Shown here: one piece after another, positions 48,201 through 58,895 of the stretch
How the letters are laid out: each line of letters begins with the position of its first letter
Position numbering within the stretch: the stretch's first letter is position 1
From: Lingula anatina
Taxonomy: Eukaryota > Brachiopoda > Lingulata > Lingulida > Lingulidae
Assembly (NCBI RefSeq): GCF_001039355.2
Contig: NW_019775575.1
Span: 1-62,000 of the forward strand
Direction: 5' to 3'
DNA length: 62,000 bases
The notes under the pieces: model-generated
Database searches by the model: none
Seen by the model: the letters and a program-made list of their open reading frames with translations, nothing else
What the model was told of the DNA's origin: nothing
Made by a program: the position numbers and the translations under genes

Positions 48201-51118
48201 ATTTTCCTGTTGTGTGCATTCCTGCCCACAGAATATGTATAGTCAACTGCCTTAAAATTTGATATAAAGATATTTCACTGTGCATAGTTTAGCCATATTG
48301 CTATACAAATGTTATTTGTACTTTAGGCCACCGCATACCGCCTCAGCCATTACCGCCTAAGCGTCGCAGCTCTTCGCCCGTTCCGGGGCCACAGCTTTCC
48401 GTGTATCAGCCTCGCCTCTCGAATGGCGGCCCGTCTGCCACAACTGTAAATCAAAACCAAAGGTAATCAATAAAGTGGTCTAATTTACATTATCGTCTAT
48501 ACATAAGGTGAACCCTTGGTGAAATAACGTTTTTAACGTAGTCTGTTATAGAGGTGATTCAGACGGGCAAAGGGATATTTTTAAATATCTTAAAAGATAA
48601 GTCATGTTGTCTAAAAAATAAGGCTCATCCTTGTAATTGCAAGATAAGACAGTGCCTTACTAAAATGACCGCCAAGGTTCAACTAGTCCCTTTTCACAAG
48701 CACGGTGCTTCACCTATCGAAAAAATGTTATTTTCCTCGTTGTTCACACATTGTCCGTACAGATCAATTGATATTGCAGAGGTTAGAAGAGATCTTTGTA
48801 AGGAAGTCTGTGAAATATCATCTAAGTTACAAAATCCAAGTTATTGTGTTTTATCATTTTCAGTTCTACAACCAGGCGGTCGTCTGCCACAACCAACCGT
48901 CCACAAACACCAACTCTACGTTCTAGTCAAACTACACTACGCGCACAAGATAGGAAGTATCGTAGCACCGAAAATTTGCTGTCCGGTTTATCGGGTAAAA
49001 ACAAGCCTCAAGATTCAAAAGGCAGAAACTTTCCAAAATCAATGTCGTCTGACAAAATCGGACAACAACAACAAACTAGACGGCGCTCCGATTCGGCAAA
49101 TCTGTCTAGACCGGAGTCTACGGAGGATTTGAGGCCCCACAGAAGACTTGGGTCTGGTCCTTCGCCAAGGTCGATGTCCCTCGCGCCTTCTGAACCCAAC
49201 ACACGGCGGTCTCCATCTCGAGAAGAAGCTTCTCGCCAGAGATCTCGCTCAGCCGCCACAGTGGAACGCATGCGACCCTCCACGCCCACTTTCAGCTCAA
49301 GCAGGATAAGATACTCCCCACGGCCCAACGAAGAGGAAAGACTCATCATATCAAGGAACTCCTCAGGAAGACATAATTTATCAAGAAAATCTGCAACGGA
49401 ATCTGAAGAACAATCATCGAAGAAAAGTTCGGACATTAAGCGTAGTATAAGCAGCAGCAACTTACTGGAAAAACAAAAAGCAGCAACCAGCAGAGAGGAA
49501 AGACCGCCATCTAGAATCCGCCCGTCCACGCCGCAACCAGTTAAGGCGTTGGCGCGCTCGCCCAGGGACGAAAGTGGCCAGGCAGAACTTTACATTACGC
49601 GAAATCAAAGCGGCTGCCACGAAATAAAAAGAGACATTCCAGACAAGCAGGAAAATAAAACAACACCTAGACGTGGGTCTGCTTCTGGAATGGGAAACGC
49701 GTCAACATATCGGTCAGGTCGCCAAACTCCAGTATCCATGGGCCATAAAGACGGAAGTAGCAATGTTGGACAATCACATGTACGATCACGCACACCAACT
49801 CCAATGGTAAGACAAAATTCCTTGGATCAAGAAGACACGCAATCACAAGCAAAACCAGTTACCTCTCCTAGCACCAGTGAACCGGGGACGATATACCAAC
49901 GTCGCTCTCGACCTAGCACCCCTGAACCCGCACAAAGACAGGGAAAACAACCGGTTACACCCAGGGGCAGTCTGCAGGGGCCTATGGGATTTGTGAAACG
50001 ACCAGAAAGCGGAAGAAAAACTCCAACATTTAGTAGAGAAAATTCTGAAAACGAACTGACAGAGATCATGGCAAACGCTACTAAAGTAAACCAAGCCTCT
50101 CCTAGAACCAGTGAATCAGGGCCATTGAGTTCAAGAAGCACAGATAAAACGCCAGTCTCCGGAAGAAGAACGCCAAATCTTCGACGAGGGAACTCTGTTG
50201 AGAAAGATCTGAAAGATTTAGCATCCCAGAGTAACAAGTCATCGTTTTCCGCTTCAGGCACCGTCAAATCGCCGCGTAGCAGGAGCTCCAGCAGGGAAAA
50301 TGTAGCTGAAAATAACTTTGGGAGTTACGATGGAAAAAATTCTACTCGGAAGACTGCGGGTCGAAACAGTTTGAGCACGTACAATTTTGGCAAGCCATTA
50401 ACACGTTCCCAAGAAATAAAACTTGCGTGTTCGACATTTAATTCACAAAACAGCAGAAGGTCCCATAGAAGAAGCCAGTCGATTACTGACCCATCAGAGC
50501 ACGATGAGATAGTAGACGAGGCTCAAAGACAATTAGAAAAAGACTACGAAGAAATGGAAGCCCTGTTTCGAACCTACCGCGTCGAGGAAAGGGCTCAATC
50601 TCGAAATGGGGGCGCAGGGATGACCCACTCGAGTTCTTGTAATGAACTCTCTGCTTTAGAAGCTAGTGATGAAAGATATGCAACTCAGAGAAACGAACTA
50701 TTAGATTCCAAAGAAAAAGAATTCCTCTCCAAACGGAACGCTTCTGTGGGTGATTTAACAAACTTCTCCTTAAGTCCAAGGATGGCCAGTTACTGTTTTA
50801 GTATAGCGAAACCCAGGCGAGATGATCGAGGGGGGACCTCCTACACGGATTCCGACCCCCGTCAGAACGAGGATGGGGGCCGAAGGGAGGCTGCTGAGGT
50901 CGGATTCGGGGGTGGAAATTAACTGCGCATCTTCAGATACGTACTGTGATGACATGGAAACGAGACGATCCACTGGGAGTGATTCTGGGATAGAGTTCAA
51001 GGCCTTCAGCCCGTCCGGTGACACTGTGACGCCAAGGAAAGAGAGAGAGTTTCAGAGGCAACAAGCGTCTCCAGCGCAGAGCCCAACAACGAAAGTCACA
51101 TACACCTTGAATATTTGA
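44595..51118 (+). CDS. GAS2-like cytoskeletal linker (CH + GAS2 domains), five exons, one likely frameshift
   Basis: Exons 44595-45212, 47063-47170, 47604-47700, 48327-48462 and 48864-51118 join in phase. Residues 1-206 hold a calponin-homology domain, about 207-275 the GAS2 domain, and the rest a long Ser/Arg/Pro-rich tail. Removing one base from the G6 run at 50830-50835 makes the total exactly 1071 codons ending [10 protein letters not shown]; as written the frame stops at 50922 after 1005 residues. By family knowledge GAS2-like 1-3 proteins bind actin through CH, microtubules through GAS2, and EB proteins through S/T-x-I-P motifs; a TRIP motif is visible in the restored end. Closest to the GAS2L1/2/3 group; paralogue not resolved. 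An assembly join at 48112 doubles exon 4. Confidence 0.9.
47063..47700 (+). CDS. GAS2-like gene exons 2-3: GAS2 domain
   Basis: Exon 2 (47063-47170) reads [20 protein letters not shown] then NSKTLIFVR. Exon 3 (47604-47700) reads [20 protein letters not shown] then LDKHDPCRC. These are the signature of the GAS2 (GAR) domain, with the C-x-C and C-x-C pairs at its two ends that bind zinc in known members. In the family it binds microtubules. Both exons have canonical borders; exon 3 ends in phase 1 and joins GGC at exon 4. Confidence 0.95.
47784..48111. repeat. Duplicated block 4, copy A, with a false partial copy of exon 4
   Basis: Repeats 48114-48442 with a handful of differences. It contains an acceptor and most of GAS2-like exon 4 (47996-48111) but stops at the single n before the donor, so it cannot be a working exon as written. 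The one difference inside the exon is a silent proline change (CCC versus CCT). Confidence 0.93.
48112..48112. other. Single-n assembly join inside the GAS2-like gene
   Basis: Junction between the two copies of duplicated block 4. Confidence 0.97.
48327..48462 (+). CDS. GAS2-like gene exon 4 (complete copy)
   Basis: 136 bp with acceptor TACTTTAG and donor AG|GTAATC. Reads [20 protein letters not shown] and on to TVNQNQ, a Pro/Ser-rich linker after the GAS2 domain. Joins exon 3 (phase 1) and exon 5 (phase 2) in frame. The partial twin at 47996-48111 should be skipped. Confidence 0.85.
48864..51118 (+). CDS. GAS2-like gene exon 5: long Ser/Arg/Pro-rich tail
   Basis: Acceptor TTTTCAG at 48863. 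One open frame runs to 50922 and a second, overlapping frame from about 50822 to 51118 carries the natural-looking end. The tail is low-complexity and basic, with repeated short motifs: SGRQTP, SGRKTP and SGRRTP; RPSTPxP; a pair [11 protein letters not shown] / [11 protein letters not shown]; and a predicted helix [20 protein letters not shown]. Many S/T-P and R-x-x-S sites suggest phosphorylation. The second frame gives [10 protein letters not shown] (EB-binding type), SDSGVEI and GSDSGIEFK, an echoing pair that argues it is real coding sequence. Confidence 0.88.
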
Positions 51119-53292
51119 ATCGTGTCATGCTTTATTCCACAGACTTCGCTTGGAATTGTTTTATATGCAGTGTTCTAAGAGAAAATCAGGTCTAGTTTAT
51201 TTGTGATTTTATGGAGCATTTACTGTATGTCACTGGTCATAGCTTTAGCTGGGCATTGTTTCTGCAGCGCTAAAGTTTTATCTGCCTGTATATTCAATTT
51301 CAAAGTGGCCTAATTTGTACAGTATAATTCAATTCATAGTTGAAAATGATCCGCTTGATGTGAAACCATACATTCCATGTTAATTGTAAACCTTATTTAT
51401 AAACCGGCCACTGACAAAATTATGTACATATGCATATGAGGTAAGGCACGGATGAAGCTGAACTTGCTCAATTTGTAATTATGTCTCACGGCATCAATAT
51501 TTGCATTTTAACTTATTGTGATTTCTGAATAGTAGCTGTAGTAGAACGATTGTCCGTGAATGGTGATTATATTATCTGAAACAGGAGATTGTTCTGAATA
51601 CTAACTACAGCTATTTTGGCTTGGTTGTAAATTGTTGATATTAAATCCAAGTCTGTTGAATTAAGTCAGTGTATTGCGAAATCGATATCATGCTAGATTT
51701 TTCATTTGAGACATTCCAGTTAATTATTTATTTATTTATGGCCACATTTGATGGTTGAATTGTGCTTTTTTCTTTTTTGTTTGTTTGTTTATTAACAGTA
51801 AATGGTATTTTGAACCAAGAAAGTTGATTTGTCCTTGTAGTTTAGCTTTGTGTCTTGTTAAAGAAAAATATCTTTAATCACAGTGAGTATGTGACTAAAA
51901 CTGTTGTTTAATTTAGATCCATCCAGTAAAATTTTCATTCAAAACGATACCTGACATACGTTCTGGAATGAGTCCTTGGGTTCGAAAGGACTTCTACGCT
52001 CTCGAATGAGTCCTTGGGTTCGAAAGGACTGTACATAATAGTTATTAATACATATACAGTGATATATTAAGAAATCCCGCGGTGGCCCAGGGAGAGGGTA
52101 GTCCCGGGAAGGTGTGCTATACATGGGTATACATCCTCGAAAGAAAGTATACAGGCATATTTTGAAGTAAAACTTGTTATTTCCAACTTCGGTGACTGAT
52201 AATCATCTTTTTAAACATTACATGCTTACGTGGGGGATCTAGGATTATTTGAAGGGGGGGATCCGCATATGCAAAGCCGAATTCTAATTCCGAGAGTGTG
52301 ATTTTTTTTCAGAAACCGAAGGGGGTCGTCAGGACCCCCCTGACCCCCCTCTAAATCCGTCACTGTACATGTAGGCCTACATTTAGTGTTTGCCTCTTAG
52401 GAAAATAAGTTGCTGGACCGAAAGTCCAGCCATCTTGAAAAGTAGCTGGACTGAAGGTCTGCCAGGTGGGAAAACTTCTCAGCCCGTTCTGAAAGTTGTC
52501 AGCCCCGGGCAGACGGTCCAGCCTTAATTTCTAACACTATTTATTAGTAGGCTACATCAATGGATTTTATTGGTTTACATTAAACCCCCCCCCCCCAACC
52601 CGGATGTGTAAATCACTTTATTTGAAGAATCACCCCCAGTTTTTTTTTTTTTTTTCAATTTATTTTTATTTTTTATTGAAGTGTGATATATAGCCTATAG
52701 GCCTAGGCCTATTTTAATAAAAGATCTTAAAAGATCAGACGCAAGGGAAAGCCACAGGAAGTTTTATCGGGGTAGGCCTAGCTATTTGCGCTTTGAAATG
52801 TGACCGATCGCAGTGAATTATCAGGAACCAATTTAAAAACAACTCCTTTGCATATTAATAAATAACATCCCTCTGAACTCTTAATTCCCTGGACAGACTG
52901 TGCAAACATCTTAGACCCTCGTGCTAGAAATAACCAGTTGCCGTCGTGTTTTAAGGTCTTTTAAAATCATTTCAACGTTTTTGTATTCTATGGGACCTTG
53001 CATTTAATTTCAAGATTTAAGGATAACATAACATAACATTAACAACATATTTAGAAATTGGCTTTGCATGAGCTCAGCATTCTGAACACTTCGTACCGAT
53101 TGTCAGTTGCATCAGAGAAGCTGCGCAATAAATAGTCTGCGCATGAACCCAGTTACCATGTAAACTTCCGGGAAGGATTTCACGCAAAACATGTAGACTA
53201 GCAGACACGGGGCACGGTATTTAGCAATCACATAGATTTAGAGAGAATTACCTAGTTCACCATAACTCAGCTAGTGGTAGGAAAAAGCAACC
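51119..53292. other. GAS2-like 3' UTR and spacer before the Hsp70
   Basis: The first several hundred bases are AT-rich and likely 3' UTR; ATTAAA at 51640 is a weak poly(A) signal. Then come a doubled 26-base unit (51966-52030), a stretch ending CCCCCCTGACCCCCCTCTAA that looks like an interspersed repeat remnant (about 52230-52370), a GCTGGAC..GTCCAGC hairpin (52412-52430) and C and T homopolymers (52587-52655). The last 200 bases should hold the Hsp70 promoter; AATAAATA near 53127 is TATA-like. I found no convincing heat-shock element (repeated nGAAn units). Confidence 0.5.
51966..52030. repeat. Direct repeat, 26-base unit twice
   Basis: GAATGAGTCCTTGGGTTCGA plus AAGGAC occurs at 51966-51991 and again at 52005-52030, separated by 13 bases. 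Confidence 0.9.
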
Positions 53293-54990
53293 ATGTCAAA
53301 ACCTGGTCGCTTGGCACTCGGCATTGATTTAGGCACAAACTTTTCCTGTGTGGGTGTGCACCGGCATGGAAGAGTAGAAATTGTTCCTAACGATTTCGGG
53401 AACAGGACGACGGCAAGCTATGTCACTTTTACAGACAGCGGGCGATTAGTAGGCGATTCTGCTAAGGAACAGGCTATCATAAATTCCAGCAACACGGTGT
53501 GTGACGCAAAGAAATTGATCGGTCGCAGTTTCAACGACGTTACCCATCTCATTGATCGGTGGCCTTTCAGCGTGAGCAACGACGGTGGGAAACCAACGAT
53601 TCATGCGAAATATAAGGGGGAACGACAGACCTTTGCCCCAGAGGAAATCAGTGCAATGGTATTGGCTAAGTTGAAGGAGTCTGCGGAGGCATACTTGGGA
53701 CAGGCGGTAACGGACGCCGTGATCACGGTCCCTGTCGACTTTAGCGAGGTCCAGAGGCAAGCCACTTTAGACGCTGCGGTTATAGCTGGGCTCAATGTCT
53801 TACGTATTATCACTGAACCCACTGCTGCAGTCTTAGCCTATGGCTTACCTGATAAACTGCACGACCCTGACATAAAAAATGTCCTTGTTTTTGATCTAGG
53901 TGGTAACTCATTACAGGTTTCTGTTTTATCATCCGAGAAAGGAATTTATAAAATTCTCACCAAGTCAGTTGATGCACATCTTGGAGGGGAAGAGTTTGAC
54001 AATAGAATGGTGAATTATTTTGTGAAAGAATTTAAGCGTAGGTATCAGAAGAACATCAGCAAAGACAAACATTCCATTCACCGCTTGCGAATAGCATGTG
54101 AACATGCCAAGCGAGTCCTGTCAAACAATATACAGGCAAACGTTGAGGTTGAGAATCTCTTTGAGGGAATCGACTACTTCACCATGATAACAAGATCTAA
54201 ATTTGAAGAAATCTGCATTGATCTTTTCTTTGATATTTTAAAACCAGTAGAAAGAGCTTTAAAAGACTGCAGGCTTGACAAGTGTGACATACATGATATC
54301 ATTCTGGTTGGAGGCGCCACTCACAACCCAAAGATTCAGCAAGTACTACAGAATTTCATGGGTGGAAAAGAGCTTAAGAAATCCATCAGTCCAGATGAGG
54401 TGGTAGCACACGGAGCCTCCTTACAGGCAGCTCTGCTAACTGGTGTCAAAGATGACACCACTAAGGACTTGACACCAGTGACAATTGACCTGGTGCCTTT
54501 ATCACTTGGTATTGAAACCACTGGTAGAAAAATGACCAAGCTAATCCAGCGTGACAGCATCTACCCCATCACTGTCACCCAGATCTTCACCACAGATTAT
54601 GACAACCAGCCTGATGCTTGTATCCATGTGTACGAGGGAGAGGAGGCCATGGCAAAGGACAACCACCTCTTAGCAACATTTGAGTTGACTGGGATTCGTC
54701 CAGCACCTCGTGGAGTACCAAGAGTTGAAGTGACATTTCATATTGATGAAGAAGGTCTCTTGCATGTCACATCCAAAGACATCTCCTCTGGTAGTTCTAC
54801 AAGCATGGATGTCAACATTGACAGAACTTTGTTGTCTAAAGAAGCAATGGGTAACATGATGACAAAGGCAGATAAATTCTTTGCAGATCATGACCAGTCT
54901 GTTGATAGTAAGAAGTACATGAAACCATATGTGCTTGGTTGTAAAAAAGCTGTTATTTCAACCATTAGAAAAATAACTTCTGAAGTATGA
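53293..54990 (+). CDS. Divergent intronless Hsp70-family chaperone, short C-terminus
   Basis: 565 codons in one exon. N-terminal ATPase domain: GIDLGTNFSCVGVH (Asp kept; second Thr changed to Asn), AKKLIGR (catalytic Lys kept), ITEPTAAVLAYGL (Glu kept), CEHAKRVLS (adenosine pocket kept). The second phosphate motif is DLGGNSLQVS instead of DLGGGTFDVS, so the Thr and second Asp of the active site are Ser and Gln; the later GGSTRIP motif is GGATHNP. The linker and substrate domain are recognisable (PLSLGIET, DNQPDACIHVYEGE, FELTGIRPAPRGVP). The protein ends inside the lid, about 75 residues short of usual Hsp70, and lacks the EEVD tail that binds TPR co-chaperones. It resembles cytosolic HSPA1/8 overall, with some HSPA14-like features. 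Intronless in an intron-rich region, as inducible Hsp70 genes or retrocopies are. The frame is intact. Confidence 0.92.
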   Translation: MSKPGRLALGIDLGTNFSCVGVHRHGRVEIVPNDFGNRTTASYVTFTDSGRLVGDSAKEQAIINSSNTVCDAKKLIGRSFNDVTHLIDRWPFSVSNDGGKPTIHAKYKGERQTFAPEEISAMVLAKLKESAEAYLGQAVTDAVITVPVDFSEVQRQATLDAAVIAGLNVLRIITEPTAAVLAYGLPDKLHDPDIKNVLVFDLGGNSLQVSVLSSEKGIYKILTKSVDAHLGGEEFDNRMVNYFVKEFKRRYQKNISKDKHSIHRLRIACEHAKRVLSNNIQANVEVENLFEGIDYFTMITRSKFEEICIDLFFDILKPVERALKDCRLDKCDIHDIILVGGATHNPKIQQVLQNFMGGKELKKSISPDEVVAHGASLQAALLTGVKDDTTKDLTPVTIDLVPLSLGIETTGRKMTKLIQRDSIYPITVTQIFTTDYDNQPDACIHVYEGEEAMAKDNHLLATFELTGIRPAPRGVPRVEVTFHIDEEGLLHVTSKDISSGSSTSMDVNIDRTLLSKEAMGNMMTKADKFFADHDQSVDSKKYMKPYVLGCKKAVISTIRKITSEV

Positions 54991-55389
54991 GCATGGGATG
55001 ATCTCCGTTGCTTTTTAAAAAAGCATTACTGCTGTATGAAAAGGCAATGTTTGAGTAGTACAAAAAGAAATTAAAACCAGAAGGGCTGTCAGAAAAGCTT
55101 TATCTGGTTTTACCAGAGTATGAACTGCTAGTTAAATATCAGTTGGAACTTGCTGCTTCAAGAGAAATTATTTTGTGAATGACTAAAACACTAATCTTGT
55201 GCAATAGTAAAGGAGTTAATGTGAAGATAATTGTGTTGAAAAAATGTGTAATGGCTTCAAATCTGATAAGATATGTCAGTCCAAATTATACACAATTTGA
55301 GTGTAGCAAACTAAAAGTAAGCGTATTTCTTTGTGTCTGTGTGTGTTTCATAAAAGTTGACAGACTATTAGACTTGAATTCTGAATAAA
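54991..55389 (+). other. Hsp70 3' UTR with poly(A) signal
   Basis: AT-rich sequence following the stop; AATAAA at 55384-55389 is a likely poly(A) signal. No continuation of the Hsp70 lid is found in any plus frame just after the stop. Confidence 0.6.
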
Positions 55390-56144
55390 TTGATCTTTCA
55401 ACATATTTAAATGTGAAATAGTTTCAAATATCAAATTCAGGTTCACCCTGCTGTCAAAACATGAGATACAAACATTTCTCTAAAAACATTTTCATTAAAA
55501 ATTTTCATTTAAAACTTAATTTATTCCAATTTAATCCACATTACTGATATATATATAATATGTACATTAAATATTAAAATTCATAATTGTACACAATGGT
55601 AATTGAACACTACATCTCATTTTAATTTTTGCTTGTGCACCATTGCACACATACATTTAAAAACAATGCCTCATCATTCAAATCAGTATTAAATGGGTTC
55701 TGCGTATTATCTTGCTTGGGAAAAACAACAGACCATTTACATGGTGAAAAATGCTACGTCTATTGACAATGATTTACAAAGGAAAACCATTTCCTCAAAC
55801 TGAAATGTGGTGCTGTATAATTACATAGCACAAATGTCTTAATAATGATTTCAGATAACATACAGATGGGTCTCAGAAATATACCTTCTTTTTCAATTTT
55901 AGAGGCATTTGTCATCACACCAAATAATCATTTAACTTCCCAGTATGTTGATTCTACAATATCTAATTCTTCATGAAAAAATAGGAATTTCTTTCTTGAC
56001 CATAGCATTAAATATGAATATGTTCATCAGCTGAAAATATCTGTATAATATTCACTGTTCTTTACGACTTTGGTGGGGTTTAACTTTTAGAGATACACAC
56101 AGTGACAGTCTTAATTGGCAATGTGCATTTACCATAAGTCCATT
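55390..56144. other. Tail-to-tail spacer and CHMP2B 3' UTR
   Basis: AT-rich DNA between the convergent Hsp70 and CHMP2B genes. A minus-strand AATAAA (plus positions 55520-55525) may be the CHMP2B poly(A) signal. Nothing else is seen. Confidence 0.5.
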
Positions 56145-58483
56145 TTATAAATCTTTCAGAGCAGCAAGCTGTCTTTCAATATCTTGATCTGCCTTTGAGG
56201 ACTCTCCCAATTTTCCTTTGTGAGCAGAAGGAGCATCTGCCATCTAGAAGTAAATAGAGAAAAAGTGTCTGAGGAACATGTACCTACTAGTAACTTATGT
56301 ATCAACATTAAATATGAACGCTGACATTAATATGAAATTTTGTGCAATTTTGTGATGTGAAAATTTTATAACCTCCTTGAATGAATAATATTGACAAAAG
56401 CTTAATGGTGAATCAGTTGCAGGGTACATTCAACATAAATTTATTAGGATGAATTTTGATGTATCTTGTTTCTATACACATTCATTGGTAATGAAGATGT
56501 GATCTGCAGCAGACCATAAAGGATTTAGTCATTACCTTTCCTGATATTTCAATTCCAATTTCATCCAGCACTTGTGTAACAATTGCATCTTGTTCCTCTT
56601 CATCTCCAGATTCATCAAATATTTCATCTAAAGTGTCATTTACTGAAACAAGAAATAACAAAATAAGAACTTGAGTACATCACACACACAGTATTAATTG
56701 TCAATCTAAAAAGAAATTTTCTATGAAAATATATATCTTGTACCTGTGTGGTATCAGACAGGTATGAACAGGGTTTACTTTTCAAGCTATTTTCTGTCAA
56801 TTATCCACACCTAACACAAACAAACACACACACACTAACACAAACGCGGTTAACAAAAAATATGCCTAAATCAGAAGTTTACATCTTGAATGTGGAATAT
56901 AATTTAAGGGAAAGCAAGCCAAACCACAAAGTTTCCACTTACTCATCTCTTCTGACATATCCATCTTCATGGATTCTTTTGTGAAGTCCTGCATTGTCTT
57001 CATAGTTTTCTGTGGGTCCATCACTTTATTCATGGACTGCATGGCCTGCAAGAAGAAAGAAACCATCAATTTGGTAAATTTGCAAGGGCTTGTACTGTTT
57101 TTCTTTTCAATGGAATGAAATTGCAGTAAGTTGCACTTGTCCTGTTTTAATATTCCCAGTCATAAATAGGAAAAAATACACATAACATCCTTATATTATA
57201 AATAACTAAGGTAAACTAAAACACATACCTTTGTTGTTGAGCCCATTGCATTTGCCATTTTCATGTTCGAATGCATCATCTGAAATAAAATAATACATTT
57301 TAAGTAATTGCAATTCATATTTGTGCAATACAAGGTGAAAGAAAATAACATCCATCCAGGATGCAGTGACATTCTTTGTTAAAAACAATAAGACTCTAAG
57401 TCTGAGAGTGTACTTTATAGGTGCTCTGTTACCTTTGTCTGATGTCCTACTCCCTGTATTCTAGAGCCTACAGCAAAACTCTTTGTCTTTTGTTTTCTCA
57501 ACTGGACTAATTGTTTTGCTAGAATTGTTGCAGTCTGTTTATCTCCTCTTTTGGCTGCTTTCTTTATTTCTATTTCCTAAAAGTGAACAACAATTAGCAG
57601 GCACTGTAATGACAAATATTAAATTATACAGGCAAGTCTTTAACTCTTATAATTAAAAGTATAAATGCAATATTCAGTTACAACCGCAAATTGAGAAAAA
57701 AACATTTGTAAGTAAAACTAAATATTACTAGACATCCTGCTCTTAGGATGCTAGACAATAAATAAGACACAATATCTAATGTATGGGAATATCATTAATT
57801 AAGAAATACTAAACCAATAGTGGTATTGCAATCATAGGAATCTTTTACAAAATGTAGATGGTTTTCAGATTCATTTAAAAATCAATGCAGCCAAGGTTGG
57901 GTCAGTGAGAGGAAATTACCGAGATACGCAACTGTCATTTATGAGGTCAATCATTGGTAGAATTGATTTTATGGTGGCTGTGGCATAGTAGTTGTCATTA
58001 CAAACCATGTGTATGCTTACTATTTGTTTTTCTTGTTTTTCTAGCTGCCCTCGGTCTCTTTCTAAATCTCTCTGTGTTCTTCTTATTTGTCTGTCATTCT
58101 GTCTAAGTTGTTCTGTAACATATTTATAATTACTATTCACATGGAATTGAAAACTATCACTACATTGTTTACGGCATTTTTCTTAAAATAAACTGATAAC
58201 AGCCGCAAAAATGACCGACAAAAATGTTCATTTAGGAGTGGAGCGTAGTCCCGACTATTAATTAATTAATCTATATACTGTACAAGTGAGACAGACATCC
58301 ATTCATGGCATTTAACTGTTAATGACAAAGTAGAATACCGGTGAAATTGTTGTTTAGAAAGGCAGAGTTTACTGAATATATGTAAAAGTTAAAACTACAA
58401 GTACATTGTACACGTAAAAAAGCAAGGAAATACTTGAAGTTGAACTTACCTTGCACAGTTGGTTTCTTCTTAAATAAGTCCAT
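56145..58483 (-). CDS. CHMP2B: CHMP2B, ESCRT-III subunit, seven exons, complete
   Basis: Exons (5' to 3') 58450-58483, 58021-58112, 57433-57576, 57229-57279, 56943-57045, 56536-56642, 56145-56243 give 630 nt, 209 residues; human CHMP2B has 213. Landmarks: MDLFKKKPTVQ start (basic membrane-binding helix), RDRGQLEKQEKQIE, LAKQLVQLRKQKTKSFAVGS, MDPQKTMKTMQDFTKESMKM, NDTLDEIFDES, then TQVLDEIGIEISGK, and a C-terminal MIT-interacting helix DIERQLAALKDL. By family knowledge it polymerises on endosomal membranes for vesicle budding and recruits VPS4. All introns are GT-AG and in phase. The start is the ATG beginning MDLFKKK; an in-frame upstream ATG (58514-58516) would add 11 residues not seen in the family. 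Confidence 0.96.
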
Positions 58484-58895
58484 TTTGTTTTGTCTATATT
58501 GTTTCTGTTCCCCCACTTTCCAAAATTAGATATGTCTTACAGGTTTTGTGTATTGTACATCTGACGACGGCCTCATGTGATTCCGTGTTTTGGTGACTAA
58601 TGTGTAATATATATTCAAGTATCAGTACGTCAATGCAGAAGACGGAAGTATATTATTCACACAATGTTGCGCATGCGTTGCTCACAAAGCTAATCATCAC
58701 CGATATTACTATTAATGCAATATTCCTGTAATTTGTGTAAATTTCGTCTTAAATATACTAGAAACCTAAAAAATTCGGATATTTGAAATAAAAAATATAA
58801 TACGACTTCAATAAAAACCCATATTTCTCCAGAAGGCTGACGTGTAATGAAGCTTGTCTTGCAGTAACCCGTAATCTTCAAAGCATCTTAGAAAT
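58484..58895. promoter_or_regulatory. Shared head-to-head promoter region of CHMP2B and STRAP
   Basis: Only 412 bp separate the two start codons on opposite strands. No TATA box is evident. TTGCGCATGCGTTGC (about 58668-58682) contains TGCGCATGCG, the NRF1 consensus, common in bidirectional housekeeping promoters. The motif match is seen; promoter activity is inference. Confidence 0.65.

Noticed and set aside
49008-50267. Minus-strand frames of 60-173 codons opposite the GAS2-like tail
   Set aside because: They mirror the Ser/Arg/Pro-rich exon 5 codons and have no support of their own.
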